Shown: piece by piece, positions 21,001 to 28,841 of the stretch
Layout of the letters: the number at the start of each line of letters is the position of its first letter
Numbering within the stretch: position 1 is the first letter of the stretch
Assembly (NCBI GenBank): GCA_947564305.1
Contig: CANOBT010000007.1
Location: 6,714-70,713 of the forward strand
Source of the DNA: an uncultured Lachnospiraceae bacterium
GTDB lineage: Bacteria; Bacillota_A; Clostridia; Lachnospirales; Lachnospiraceae
Direction of reading: 5' to 3'
DNA length: 64,000 nucleotides
Notes under the pieces: generated by a model
Seen by the model: only the letters and a program-made list of their open reading frames with translations
The model's database searches: none
Told to the model about the DNA's origin: nothing
Translations under genes and position numbers: made by a program

Positions 21001-21871
21001 CCTTCACACGGTTCCGAAGCAACAATTTTTTGTTAAACTTATACCGTCCCACCTTTGCAAGATCATAACGTCTTGCGTCAAAAAACATACTGGTGATCAG
21101 GCTTTCTGCACTGTCCACCGCAAGTGGTTCACCGGGACGGATTTTTTTATAAAGTTCCAACAGACCCTCCTGATAATTCTCAGCAGTGTCCTTGGTAAAA
21201 CTGGCCAGAATTTTAGGTTCTTCTCCGAATAATTCAAGAATCTCAGGATTGGTTCCTATTCCCAACGCACGAATCAACACGGTAATTGGAACTTTTCTTG
21301 TCCGGTCTACGCGGACATAAAATACGTCATTGGAGTCTGTCTCGTATTCCAGCCATGCCCCCCGGTTGGGAATGACTGTAGAAGAATAGAGTTTTTTCCC
21401 AAGCTTATCATGGGCAATTCCATAATAAATACCTGGTGAACGAACAAGCTGGCTGACGATAACACGTTCTGCCCCGTTAATTACAAAAGTCCCTGTTCTG
21501 GTCATCAACGGAAGGTCTCCCATGAAAATCTCATGTTCGTTAATCTCGTCATTTTCTTTGTTGTAGAGCCTTACTCTTACTTTCAAAGGCGCAGCATAGG
21601 TCGCATCTCGCTCTTTGCACTCTTCAATCGTGTACTTTACTTCATCCTCGCATAATCTGAAATCAACAAATTCCAGGCTTAAATGACCACTATAGTCGGC
21701 AATAGGAGAAATATCGCTGAATACCTCTTTTAATCCGTCAGTCAGAAACCATTCATATGAATTTTTCTGAACTTCAATTAAATTCGGCATCTGTAATACT
21801 TCTTTTTGTCTGGAATAGCTCATGCGCGAACTTTTTCCGCTTGTGATGGGACGAATTCTGTTTTTCTCCAT
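18011..21871 (-). CDS. rpoB: RNA polymerase beta subunit
   Basis: The second large RNA polymerase subunit. The rifampicin-binding region (residues about 492-518, [13 protein letters not shown] then [10 protein letters not shown]) has the sensitive-type residues at the usual resistance sites (D499, H509, S514). Other marks are [30 protein letters not shown] and the C-terminal [27 protein letters not shown]. The length of 1286 exceeds the Bacillus protein because of an acidic tail (ending in [18 protein letters not shown]). Start 21871 has AAGGAG ten bases upstream. It has its own promoter between rplL and rpoB. Confidence 0.99.
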   Translation of the reverse strand: MEKNRIRPITSGKSSRMSYSRQKEVLQMPNLIEVQKNSYEWFLTDGLKEVFSDISPIADYSGHLSLEFVDFRLCEDEVKYTIEECKERDATYAAPLKVRVRLYNKENDEINEHEIFMGDLPLMTRTGTFVINGAERVIVSQLVRSPGIYYGIAHDKLGKKLYSSTVIPNRGAWLEYETDSNDVFYVRVDRTRKVPITVLIRALGIGTNPEILELFGEEPKILASFTKDTAENYQEGLLELYKKIRPGEPLAVDSAESLITSMFFDARRYDLAKVGRYKFNKKLLLRNRVKGQTLAEEVVSTVTGEVIAEAGAVITRELADTIQNSAVPYLWVKGEDSSRNIKILSNMMVDLQAVVDIEPAEVGVTEQVYYPVLEGLLEESAGDIEELKALIKRDIHDLIPKHITKEDILASINYNMHLEYGMGNDDDIDHLGNRRIRAVGELLQNQYRIGLSRLERVVRERMTTQDQEGISPQSLINIKPVTAAVKEFFGSSQLSQFMDQNNPLGELTHKRRLSALGPGGLSRERAGFEVRDVHYSHYGRMCPIETPEGPNIGLINSLACYARINQYGFVEAPYRVIDKTNPDNPVVTDEVVYMTADEEDNYHVAQANEALDAEGHFVRKNVSGRYREETQEYERSKFDFMDVSPKMVFSVATALIPFLENDDANRALMGSNMQRQAVPLLTTEAPVVGTGMEVKSAVDSGVCVVAEKAGVVERSTSTDITVRSDDGSKKTYKLMKFQRSNQSNCYNQRPIVNKGERVEEGQVIADGPSTSNGEMALGKNPLIGFMTWEGYNYEDAVLLSERLVQDDVYTSVHIEEYEAEARDTKLGPEEITRDIPGVGDEALKDLDERGIIRIGAEVRAGDILVGKVTPKGETELTAEERLLRAIFGEKAREVRDTSLKVPHGEYGIVVDAKVFTRDNGDELSPGVNQSVRIYIAQKRKISVGDKMAGRHGNKGVVSRVLPVEDMPYLPNGRPLDIVLNPLGVPSRMNIGQVLEIHLSLAAKALGFNISTPVFDGANEVDIMDTLDLANDYVNLEWEEFEKKHGEELLPEVMKYLYDNREYRNLWKGVPISRDGKVRLRDGRTGEFFDSPVTIGHMHYLKLHHLVDDKIHARSTGPYSLVTQQPLGGKAQFGGQRFGEMEVWALEAYGASYTLQEILTVKSDDVVGRVKTYEAIIKGENIPEPGIPESFKVLLKELQSLALDVRVLRDDNVEVEIMETVDYGETNLNSIIEGDRRYGDDESYGDHGYTEQEFVDGELEDVEPDESEFEDDDEEIEFDEYFEDDME

Positions 21872-21953
21872 TGACGTTTCACTCCTTATTAATTTTTTGA
21901 CTCGTTGCTTCGCAGGAATAAACGGTATATCTTTCCATAATAACGCATTCTTT

Positions 21954-21983
21954 ACTATATCACAAACCAGTTTTCAATGTCAA
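21954..21983 (-). promoter_or_regulatory. Promoter for rpoB-rpoC
   Basis: On the minus strand TTGACA (21983-21978) and TATAGT (21959-21954) are 18 bases apart, about 80 bases before the rpoB start. A consensus -35 and near-consensus -10 make this a strong candidate. Confidence 0.75.
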
Positions 21984-22103
21984 CACATTTTCAAAAAGTT
22001 CTTGACAAATTATCATTTATGTGGTAATAGAATTTTCGAAATATACACATTCCAACACGCTGCTCATAAAAACACATACAGCGCAGATTACAAGAGAAAG
22101 AAA

Positions 22104-22132
22104 AACCGCAGACGAGCATTTCATCTGCGGTT
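22104..22132 (-). terminator. Terminator between rplL and rpoB
   Basis: Minus strand: AACCGCAGA pairs with TCTGCGGTT around an 11-base loop, followed by TTTCTTT. It probably lowers read-through from the ribosomal genes into rpoBC, which then relies partly on its own promoter. Confidence 0.75.
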
Positions 22133-22242
22133 CTCATGCCATTACAATTCATGCCTTGGAGCACAATCTGCAATCTCATGGTATCTTTCAGGTTTGCGGA
22201 ATTTCCCTTACGCTTCCGCACAAATCATATCAAACCGGATTC

Positions 22243-22620
22243 TTATTTCAGGTTTACTTCTGCGCCTTCGCCTTCCAGTTTTGCTTTGATTTCTTCCGCT
22301 TCTGCCTTGGAAACTGCTTCCTTCACTACCTTTGGAGCGTTGTCAACAAGTTCCTTAGCTTCCTTCAGTCCAAGACCTGTGATTTCACGTACAGCCTTGA
22401 TTACCTTAACCTTAGATGCACCTGCTGATACCAGTTCTACATCAAACTCGTCTTTCTCTTCTGCTGCTGCTGCGCCGTCTCCGCCTGCTGCTGCAACTAC
22501 AACACCTGCTGCTGCGGATACACCAAATTCTTCTTCACATGCTTTTACTAATTCATTCAGCTCTAATACTGATAATTCTTTGATCGCTTCGATCATCTCA
22601 GCTGTTGTCAACTTAGCCAT
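22243..22620 (-). CDS. rplL: Ribosomal protein L7/L12
   Basis: The multi-copy stalk protein of the 50S subunit that recruits translation GTPases. The N-terminal dimerisation domain ([34 protein letters not shown]) is followed by an Ala/Gly-rich hinge and the C-terminal domain ([21 protein letters not shown]). Start 22620 has GGAGG eight bases upstream; the frame can be read further to 22635 without a site. 125 residues. It forms an operon with rplJ, whose stop is about 40 bases upstream. Confidence 0.99.
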   Translation of the reverse strand: MAKLTTAEMIEAIKELSVLELNELVKACEEEFGVSAAAGVVVAAAGGDGAAAAEEKDEFDVELVSAGASKVKVIKAVREITGLGLKEAKELVDNAPKVVKEAVSKAEAEEIKAKLEGEGAEVNLK

Positions 22621-22662
22621 TTTCATATCCTCCATTTTTTATAATTTTCTTTGTAAAATTCA

Positions 22663-23181
22663 TTACTCTGCTGCTTCTGCAGGAGCTTCTGCTGTCTCGC
22701 CGTCTTTCTCAGCAATCTGCTTGATGACACGTGCGAAGTTTGCAATCGGTGACTGCATACTACCAAGCAATCTGGAAAGAAGCACTTCTCTTGACGGAAT
22801 CTTGGATAACTCTGTCAATCCTGCCACATCGTAAACCTGACCTTCTACTACGCCGCCCTTTAATTCGAGCTTGTCTGCGGTCTTTGCAAAGTTGCAGATG
22901 ATTCTTGCCGGAGCGGTCACATCATCTTTAGAAATTGCAATGGCGCTTGGTCCTTTCAGACAATCATCAAGTCCTTCGAACTCAGTCCCTTCAAAGGCTC
23001 TCTTCATCATAGTATTTTTATAAACTTTGTATACTATGCCAGCTTCTCTGAGCTGCTTACGAAGTTCCGTATCCTGTCCTACTGTTAATCCACGGTAGTC
23101 AACAAGAACTACAGATTTGGCATCCTTGATTTCTTCGCTGATTGCATCTACAATCGGTTGTTTTAACTCAACTTTTGCCAC
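22663..23181 (-). CDS. rplJ: Ribosomal protein L10
   Basis: It anchors L7/L12 dimers on the 50S subunit and, in Firmicutes, binds its own leader to control rplJL. The protein shows SVVLVDYRGLTVGQ and KNTMMKRAFEGT typical of L10. The start is GTG 23181 (VAKVELKQPI), ten bases after AAGGAGGT; the frame reading back to an ATG at 23256 lies inside the leader RNA. 172 residues including an Ala/Glu-rich tail that binds L12. Confidence 0.98.
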   Translation of the reverse strand: MAKVELKQPIVDAISEEIKDAKSVVLVDYRGLTVGQDTELRKQLREAGIVYKVYKNTMMKRAFEGTEFEGLDDCLKGPSAIAISKDDVTAPARIICNFAKTADKLELKGGVVEGQVYDVAGLTELSKIPSREVLLSRLLGSMQSPIANFARVIKQIAEKDGETAEAPAEAAE

Positions 23182-23250
23182 GTTCTGGTGCACCTCCTTA
23201 TATATTTGTACACTGCCACAAGGAAAATGGATTGTCCTGTCTATAATTCT

Positions 23251-23300
23251 CTGCATGAAAAGAACCTGTCACTGCCAGATTCTTCTGCATACTATGGCAT
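23251..23300. repeat. Stem-loop repeat, copy A (in rplJ leader)
   Basis: An imperfect palindrome whose right half (23265-23300, CTGTCACTGCCAG then CTTCTGCATACTATGGCAT) closely matches 45931-45965 after the flavodiiron gene. It lies between the L10 leader and the rplJ ribosome-binding site. Confidence 0.65.
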
Positions 23301-23422
23301 TATAAAACCTCTGTGCACACAAAGACACAGAGGTAAAATCCAATTCTATGAATCTCGCATTCCTCGGTAGGCGTTTTCCTGCTTATGCCCTGCGGCACCT
23401 ACTGTCTTCGGCAGCTAATTGC
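23300..23422 (-). ncRNA. Ribosomal protein L10 leader (cis-regulatory RNA)
   Basis: On the minus strand, right after the promoter, lies the L10-leader pattern: GCCGAAGACAGTAGGTG, a short variable part, then GCCTACCGAGG, whose arms pair (AGTAGG/CCTACC region). It ends with a 9-bp hairpin (ACCTCTGTG with CACAGAGGT, 23307-23334) followed by TTTTAT. In known Firmicutes leaders L10 or the L10-L12 complex binds here to repress rplJL. The hairpin with a short T-run suggests an attenuator arm. Confidence 0.88.
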
Positions 23423-23428
23423 CTGATT

Positions 23429-23457
23429 ATCATAGCACCGTTCCCTGAAGATGTCAA
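23429..23457 (-). promoter_or_regulatory. Promoter for rplJ-rplL
   Basis: Minus-strand TTGACA (23457-23452) and TATGAT (23434-23429) with a 17-base spacer, starting transcription just before the L10 leader. Confidence 0.82.
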
Positions 23458-23555
23458 CTTCTTTTTTATGTTTCCCAAATATTTTTCGTATCTTTCCAGA
23501 AGTTATTTTATTCGGAATCAACACGTGCAGACACCGACTGTGTGCAAATCAAATA

Positions 23556-23593
23556 CGCTGCGATTCGTACTCTCCAAAGCACAAACCGCAGCG
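23556..23593 (-). terminator. Hairpin after glgD2
   Basis: A 15-bp stem including three G-T pairs (outer arms CGCTGCG/CGCAGCG) with an eight-base loop, followed on the minus strand by TATTTGATTT. The T-run is weak but the position 16 bases after glgD2 fits a terminator. Confidence 0.6.
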
Positions 23594-23609
23594 CGCATTT
23601 TCATAAACT

Positions 23610-24749
23610 TTATACTCGTTTTCCTTTTTCTACAAATACCTGGAATGTATCTGTCCCTTTGAGTTGTTTTCCTTCGGAAACCACTACGTTCTTGTCAGAA
23701 ATCACATATTCAATATCTGCGCCGGCCTCTATAACCGTATCCTGCATCAATACGCAGTTTTTCACCTTTGCGCCTTTACCAATCTTTACGCCTCTGAACA
23801 GAACGCTGTTCTCCACTTCTCCCTCGATCACACAGCCGTCAGCAGCCATGATATTCTTTGCCTTTGATCCCGGAATATATCTGGTCGGGTTATCGTCACG
23901 AATCTTCGTATAAATCGGATTTGCAAACAGCTCGTCCACATTCGCATCGTCCAGCATCTTCATATTTTCTTCAAAATAGCTCTGCATACCGCTGACTCTT
24001 GCGCAATAACCATCATACTTATATCCCTCTACATTCAGAGTCACAAGATGCGGCGACAGAATATCTCTCTCATAGAAGATATAGCCGCGCACCGTTGCCT
24101 GACGAATCTGATCGATCAGCAGTTCTCTGTTAATCGCATAAATATTCATAGAAAGATTCTGTGTACCGGATGCCTTGGAATTGATCTTAATGTTATTTAC
24201 ACGGTTGTTTTCCAAATCCAACGTATAATAATAAGCGCTGAAATCCATCTCTGCCTCTACCATGCTCTTCGGGATTTCCTGCTCTGTATATGCCATAGTC
24301 ACATCCGCACCGCTCTTGATATGGGCATCCAAAAATGCTCCGAAATCGAAGTTTACTGCAATATTCGCATCAGACATGATGACATACTTTTCCTTCTGAT
24401 GTTTCAGGAAATTCAAAACACTGGCCAACGCTTCCACACGGCCATTATAAACCTTGACATTCTTCTGCGCGAACGGAGGAACAATATTCAAACCACCGTT
24501 TTTACGGGTCAGATCCCATTCACGTCCGGAACCAAGGTGATCCATCAATGAATGATAATTCTGACGAACGATAATAGAAACATTGTCAATCCCGCTGTGC
24601 ACCATACTGGACAGAACAAAGTCAATCATACGATAACGGCCTGCGAATGGAATCGAAGCCATCAGACGGTCAGCTACCAGCTCTGGCACTAAACTATCAT
24701 AACTATTTGGAAAAATGATGCCCAATGCATCTGCATTCGAATTTACCAT
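23610..24749 (-). CDS. glgD: Glucose-1-phosphate adenylyltransferase subunit GlgD (second copy, degenerate active site)
   Basis: A 379-residue GlgD protein. It keeps the fold ([25 protein letters not shown], the C-terminal beta-helix with [18 protein letters not shown]), but the ATP-binding GGxGSRL loop is replaced by [13 protein letters not shown] and the SGDHIYKxDY motif is degraded to [12 protein letters not shown]. It is therefore most likely a non-catalytic regulatory subunit, in contrast to the first GlgD copy, which keeps more of the motifs. The start at 24749 overlaps the glgC2 stop by seven bases, indicating coupling. Confidence 0.92.
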   Translation of the reverse strand: MVNSNADALGIIFPNSYDSLVPELVADRLMASIPFAGRYRMIDFVLSSMVHSGIDNVSIIVRQNYHSLMDHLGSGREWDLTRKNGGLNIVPPFAQKNVKVYNGRVEALASVLNFLKHQKEKYVIMSDANIAVNFDFGAFLDAHIKSGADVTMAYTEQEIPKSMVEAEMDFSAYYYTLDLENNRVNNIKINSKASGTQNLSMNIYAINRELLIDQIRQATVRGYIFYERDILSPHLVTLNVEGYKYDGYCARVSGMQSYFEENMKMLDDANVDELFANPIYTKIRDDNPTRYIPGSKAKNIMAADGCVIEGEVENSVLFRGVKIGKGAKVKNCVLMQDTVIEAGADIEYVISDKNVVVSEGKQLKGTDTFQVFVEKGKRV

Positions 24750-25951
24750 TGCTCTTCACCGTCCTTTACATTATTATTGACCATGGCTTTTGGCCCAATC
24801 TTCGCGCCGTCTCCGATATACACACCGGACCCGACAGTTGCCACACCGTCTGATTCACCGTCCGGCATAGCCCCCACCTTCGCGTTCTCACCAATCACTA
24901 CATTCTCTGCAACGATACAATGTTCCACGACTGCACCGGATTTAATGACACTGCCGCCCATGATAACAGCATCTTCTACCTTAGCGCCTGCTTCTACCTG
25001 AACGCCTGCAAACAGGATGGAGTGCTTTACTTCTCCTGAAATGCGGCAGCCGTCAGTGATCATAGAATTCTCCACAACAGCATCTGCACCAATCTTGTGA
25101 CCGGTCATACCGCTGTTACGGCTGTAAATCTTCCAGTCTTCATCAAACAGGTTGATTCCGCTGTGCTCCGGATCCAGGACTTCCATATTGGCTTCCCACA
25201 GAGAAGAAATGGTTCCAACATCCTTCCAATATCCGCTGAAACGATATGCGTACATAGTACGGTTGTCACGGAGCAGATTCGGAATGATGTTATTTCCAAA
25301 ATCATTTTCAGAATTCGGATCTGCCTCATCCTCTTCCAAATACTGCTTCAAAACATCCCAGTTGAAAATATAGATTCCCATGGAAGCCAGATTAGACTTC
25401 GGATTCTTTGGTTTCTCCTGGAATTCTGTAATCTTATCATTCTCATCTGTTACCATCAGTCCGAAACGAGGAGCCTCCTCCCACGGAACCTCCATAACAG
25501 CCACGCTGAATTCCGCGCCCTTTTCCTTATGGAACTTCAGGAATTCGCTGTAATCCTGCTTGCAGATCTGGTCTCCTGACAGGATAATCACATATTTCGG
25601 GTCATAGCGCTCTATGAATGAAATATTCTGGTATATTGCATTCGCAGTACCCTTGTACCAGTCAGATCCAGATGCCTGCTGATACGGAGGAAGAACATGG
25701 ACACCGCCATACAGACGGTCCAAATCCCACGGCTGACCATTTCCAATATACTCGTTCAGGACGAGCGGTTGATACTGAGTAAGAATACCAACAGTATCAA
25801 TGCCTGAATTTACACAGTTCGATAACGGAAAATCAATGATACGATATTTTCCGCCAAAAGGAACTGCTGGTTTTGCCAGCTTCTGTGTCAGTGCATACAG
25901 ACGTGAGCCCTGACCGCCGGCAAGAAGCATTGCAATCATTTCTTTTGCCAT
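24743..25951 (-). CDS. glgC: Glucose-1-phosphate adenylyltransferase, catalytic subunit (second copy)
   Basis: A 402-residue ADP-glucose pyrophosphorylase with an intact [14 protein letters not shown] loop, [29 protein letters not shown] and a slightly altered [11 protein letters not shown] catalytic segment that keeps the aspartate. It is clearly a paralogue of the copy at 7651-8925. The start at 25951 follows AGGGG. It leads a two-gene unit with glgD2. Two copies may give different allosteric control or expression timing; that is inference. Confidence 0.95.
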   Translation of the reverse strand: MAKEMIAMLLAGGQGSRLYALTQKLAKPAVPFGGKYRIIDFPLSNCVNSGIDTVGILTQYQPLVLNEYIGNGQPWDLDRLYGGVHVLPPYQQASGSDWYKGTANAIYQNISFIERYDPKYVIILSGDQICKQDYSEFLKFHKEKGAEFSVAVMEVPWEEAPRFGLMVTDENDKITEFQEKPKNPKSNLASMGIYIFNWDVLKQYLEEDEADPNSENDFGNNIIPNLLRDNRTMYAYRFSGYWKDVGTISSLWEANMEVLDPEHSGINLFDEDWKIYSRNSGMTGHKIGADAVVENSMITDGCRISGEVKHSILFAGVQVEAGAKVEDAVIMGGSVIKSGAVVEHCIVAENVVIGENAKVGAMPDGESDGVATVGSGVYIGDGAKIGPKAMVNNNVKDGEEQW

Positions 25952-26056
25952 ATCTTATCCCCTATTCTATAAAATATTGTATGCAAATTGTACCACACAT
26001 TTCAGAAAATAGGTAGTCCTTTTGTAAAAAATTGTTAATAATTTTATAAACAACAT

Positions 26057-26117
26057 AAAAATCGCCGGAAGAACTTCCGCGAACGGTATCCGCCAGGTCC
26101 TTTCGGCAATTTTTATT
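26057..26117 (-). terminator. Terminator after the heptad-repeat gene
   Basis: A long stem (AAAAATCGCCG near 26057 with CGGCAATTTTT near 26107-26117, extended by further pairs) ends on the minus strand in a T-run. It closes the MMPL/heptad-repeat operon and separates it from glgC2. Confidence 0.75.
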
Positions 26118-26158
26118 TCATCAGAAACAGAAACAAATGATAGTAAATTATATGTGGA

Positions 26159-28786
26159 TTATCCTTCTGTTATGAATACAAATTTCACATCTCCGTCCAT
26201 GTCATCAGAAATTCCTGTGAAACTCTTATATGCACGGGAATTGTCCAGCGTCTCATTCATTTTATCCAACAAGCCTTCAATGTCACCGTCAAACACATCT
26301 ACCAATTTCTGGATTCCATCTCTGTCAAACTGAATCATTCCGTTGTTCAATTCCGCGGCGCCGTTGTCTAATTGCTGCACGCCGCTGATGAGGGCGCCGG
26401 AGCCCGACTGCAGCGTGTAAAGTCCATTTTTGAGCGTCAAAGCGCCGTCACTCAGCCTATTTGCTCCGGAAGCGAGTTCCAATGCTCCGGAGGCTGCGCT
26501 TTTCGCTCCCTCGTTGGCTTCTCCCATTTTCTGGGAAAGAAGAACGCTGCCTTCTTCCACTGCAGATGCTCCCTGAGCTAATTGATTCAAGCCGCTGACA
26601 AGACCATTTTCGCCCTCCACGCCGGCTACAAGCTGAGACGTCCCGGCTTTCAGCTGTGCCACACCGTCATTGACCTGGGCCATCAGTCCGTTTTGTGCGT
26701 TGTTCACTTTGGAATTCAGTTCCCCGACTCCGGCCGCAACCTGTTCGATTCCTGCATCCAGCTTATCTGCACCTTTCTTCAAATTTGCCGCGCCGCCGCC
26801 CAGCTGTTCCAAACCGTTATCCAACTCTGTCATAGCGCCGTCAACTATCTTAAGGAGATCCTGCGCCGTCAATGCGCCTTGCTGCTGAGCCGCAGTCACA
26901 TCTGCCGCTGCCTGGCTCACCGCTTCTGCCTGTGCGGAAATCCCTTCCGCCGCATTCATGACTGCTCCTGTATCTGCCGATATCGCCCGAGCCTGCCCTG
27001 CCGCTTCAGATGCCAGATTTACCGCCTGCACCGCCGCGTTGTTCCTTGTCTGCATGTCAGACTGAATTTGAGCTACAGCCTCATTTATCAATGCCTGTGC
27101 ATTCGGATCCTGCTTCACAGCTTCTGTATCTGCCAGTTGTGCCAGAAGCTGTACGGCATAATCCGCACCGCCTGTTCCCTGAGCTGCCGTATTAGCGCTT
27201 TGCTCAATCACTTCTATATTTCCTGCCAGAGACCGTGCTGCCGCGTCTAAATCCGCCGCGCCGCTTACAGCAGCCTCCCCTAAATCTGCTGTATTTACCG
27301 ATGGGTTCAGCCCTGTGGGATTTTGTCCCCCAACCATCTGAAGGAGTTCGCTCCTTTTCTCCGACAGCTCCTTCCGTGCTTCACTGATACCTCCCGAAAG
27401 CTGTTCAGCCCCCGCGCTCAGCGCCTCTGCCCCTGCGCTCAAAGAATCCTTCTCTCCATTCACCGCCGCATTCAACTGTGCAATCCCATCGCAAAGCGCC
27501 GGAAGCTGTGTCTCAAGGGACTCCTGCATCTGAGAAATCCCGGCATCCAATGCTTTCACTCCAGGAAGAAGTACATTCTGTGTCTGATTCGCTGCTGTCA
27601 GTAATCCGGTATTCAACTGGCTTGCACCAGAAGCCAGCGTCTGCGCACCGCCAAGAAGCTGGCCGGTGCCATCTGCAAGTGCCGCATTTCCTTCTGCAAG
27701 AGCATTACCGCCTGCCGCCAATTGTCCCGCGCCGGAATGTAGTGCTTCCCCGCCTGCTGTCAACTGTCCAATCCCATCCACCAGTGTACCGGAGGACGCC
27801 AACAAGGTATCGATTCCGCTCTTCAATTCCCCGCTTCCGCTGACAAGCTGACTGGACGCATCCTGTAATTCCTGCATAGAACTGCTCAAATCGTCCAAAC
27901 TGTCAAACTTCTCCGTATCCAAATCATTGAACACACTGTTGGTAGCTATGGTAATTCCCTGGACAGGCTCAAAATCTGTCACATCCGCCTCTACCTCAAA
28001 ATAATCCGGAAGTTCTAAATCCTCTGCATCAAGGATATCTTTCATTGCCGGAAGGCCGTACCCGATTGCCACATTACGTTCTCCATCAGACATCAGCTTT
28101 CCATTCGTCACCGTTACGTTTTTAAATGTTTCTTCATCCAGAACCAGGCCGGTCGCCATCATAAACGGAGTCGCTGCTTTATCCTTACCAGATGTCTTGT
28201 TCTTATAAGAATAACGCATCACCACATGCCCGCTCTTTCCTTCCAGTTGTGCGGCCGAAACATCTTTTCCTTCTAGTTTATAAGAAATCTCAATTCCAAC
28301 AGGAAGTTCCTTGGATGTAGTCCCCTGGTAACAGATATCCTCGCCCTTCGCATCCCAGACAAGGTCCGTTCCGCTCATAGAGAACTCCTCATCCCCTTTC
28401 ACATTGATGATATCTTCCAAATCAGAGATATCCTGGAACTTTGATTCCCCGGAAAGATTCTTCAGTTGGTCGGATACCGTCACCGATTTCACAGAACCAG
28501 TGCCATCGATTTTGGCATAAACGGTCTCTGATTTCGTAGGTTTTGCCGAAGCGTCCTCGGAAGAAGATTTCGTGGTCTCTTTTGTCTCTGTCTTTTCATT
28601 TGTTTTCTCTTTATCTGCTGACTCCTGTTTCACAGTCTCCGTATTCTCTGCCCCCATGTATTCCGCTTCTATCACCGTTGTTTCCCCTCCAACCGGTACA
28701 TCTGCCGAAACCGGTGAAAGACTGCCTGCCACCAGGCTGACCAACATCATACTTGCAATCAATGCTCTAATTTCTCTATTTTTCAT
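26159..28786 (-). CDS. Secreted X-X-X-Leu-X-X-Gly heptad-repeat protein (YhgE/Pip-like repeats)
   Basis: An 875-residue exported protein. Residues 1-29 are a signal peptide (KNREIRALIASMMLVSLVAG, likely cut after VSA). A Glu/Lys/Thr-rich spacer (about 30-90) is followed by a beta-rich domain (about 90-300). Residues about 300-840 are dominated by heptads of the pattern xxxLxxG (for example LASGASQL, LSAGAEQL, LKKGADKL), predicting a long helical rod. The C-terminus (FVFITEG) has no obvious membrane anchor or LPXTG. The start is ATG 28786, nine bases after GGAGG. It is 55 bases downstream of an MMPL transporter and controlled with it. YhgE/Pip proteins carry the same repeats but have membrane segments, which I do not see here. 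Function unknown; an extracellular partner of the transporter is likely. Confidence 0.8.
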   Translation of the reverse strand: MKNREIRALIASMMLVSLVAGSLSPVSADVPVGGETTVIEAEYMGAENTETVKQESADKEKTNEKTETKETTKSSSEDASAKPTKSETVYAKIDGTGSVKSVTVSDQLKNLSGESKFQDISDLEDIINVKGDEEFSMSGTDLVWDAKGEDICYQGTTSKELPVGIEISYKLEGKDVSAAQLEGKSGHVVMRYSYKNKTSGKDKAATPFMMATGLVLDEETFKNVTVTNGKLMSDGERNVAIGYGLPAMKDILDAEDLELPDYFEVEADVTDFEPVQGITIATNSVFNDLDTEKFDSLDDLSSSMQELQDASSQLVSGSGELKSGIDTLLASSGTLVDGIGQLTAGGEALHSGAGQLAAGGNALAEGNAALADGTGQLLGGAQTLASGASQLNTGLLTAANQTQNVLLPGVKALDAGISQMQESLETQLPALCDGIAQLNAAVNGEKDSLSAGAEALSAGAEQLSGGISEARKELSEKRSELLQMVGGQNPTGLNPSVNTADLGEAAVSGAADLDAAARSLAGNIEVIEQSANTAAQGTGGADYAVQLLAQLADTEAVKQDPNAQALINEAVAQIQSDMQTRNNAAVQAVNLASEAAGQARAISADTGAVMNAAEGISAQAEAVSQAAADVTAAQQQGALTAQDLLKIVDGAMTELDNGLEQLGGGAANLKKGADKLDAGIEQVAAGVGELNSKVNNAQNGLMAQVNDGVAQLKAGTSQLVAGVEGENGLVSGLNQLAQGASAVEEGSVLLSQKMGEANEGAKSAASGALELASGANRLSDGALTLKNGLYTLQSGSGALISGVQQLDNGAAELNNGMIQFDRDGIQKLVDVFDGDIEGLLDKMNETLDNSRAYKSFTGISDDMDGDVKFVFITEG

Positions 28787-28841
28787 AAGATACAACCTCC
28801 AATTATTTTATTTGTGAACCCGTTTTATTTCTTAATCATTT

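Larger units (their letters stand above)
21872..22242 (-). other. rplL-rpoB intergenic region (371 bp)
   Basis: It contains a 7-bp inverted repeat just after rplL (22195-22201 with 22214-22220), the terminator at 22104-22132 and the rpoBC promoter at 21954-21983. A 76-codon minus-strand open frame crosses it but has no recognisable ribosome-binding site or similarity and is not called. I see no other gene. Confidence 0.6.
23182..23609 (-). other. glgD2-rplJ intergenic region (428 bp)
   Basis: It holds, in transcription order on the minus strand, the glgD2 terminator hairpin (23556-23593), the rplJ promoter, the L10 leader, the repeat copy A and the rplJ ribosome-binding site. rplK and rplA, which often precede rplJ, are absent. 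No protein gene is apparent. Confidence 0.7.

Noticed and set aside
18011..21871. Possible rifampicin-resistance change in RpoB
   Set aside because: Residues at the usual resistance positions (D499, H509, S514 here) are of the sensitive type.
22002..22030. TTGACA with TAATAG 17 bases on, plus strand, in the rplL-rpoB gap
   Set aside because: It would only produce RNA antisense to rplL, and the -10 is poor; the region is AT-rich enough for chance matches.
21991..22221. A 76-codon minus-strand frame between rplL and rpoB
   Set aside because: It crosses the terminator and lies over the rpoBC promoter; no good ribosome-binding site or known family is seen.
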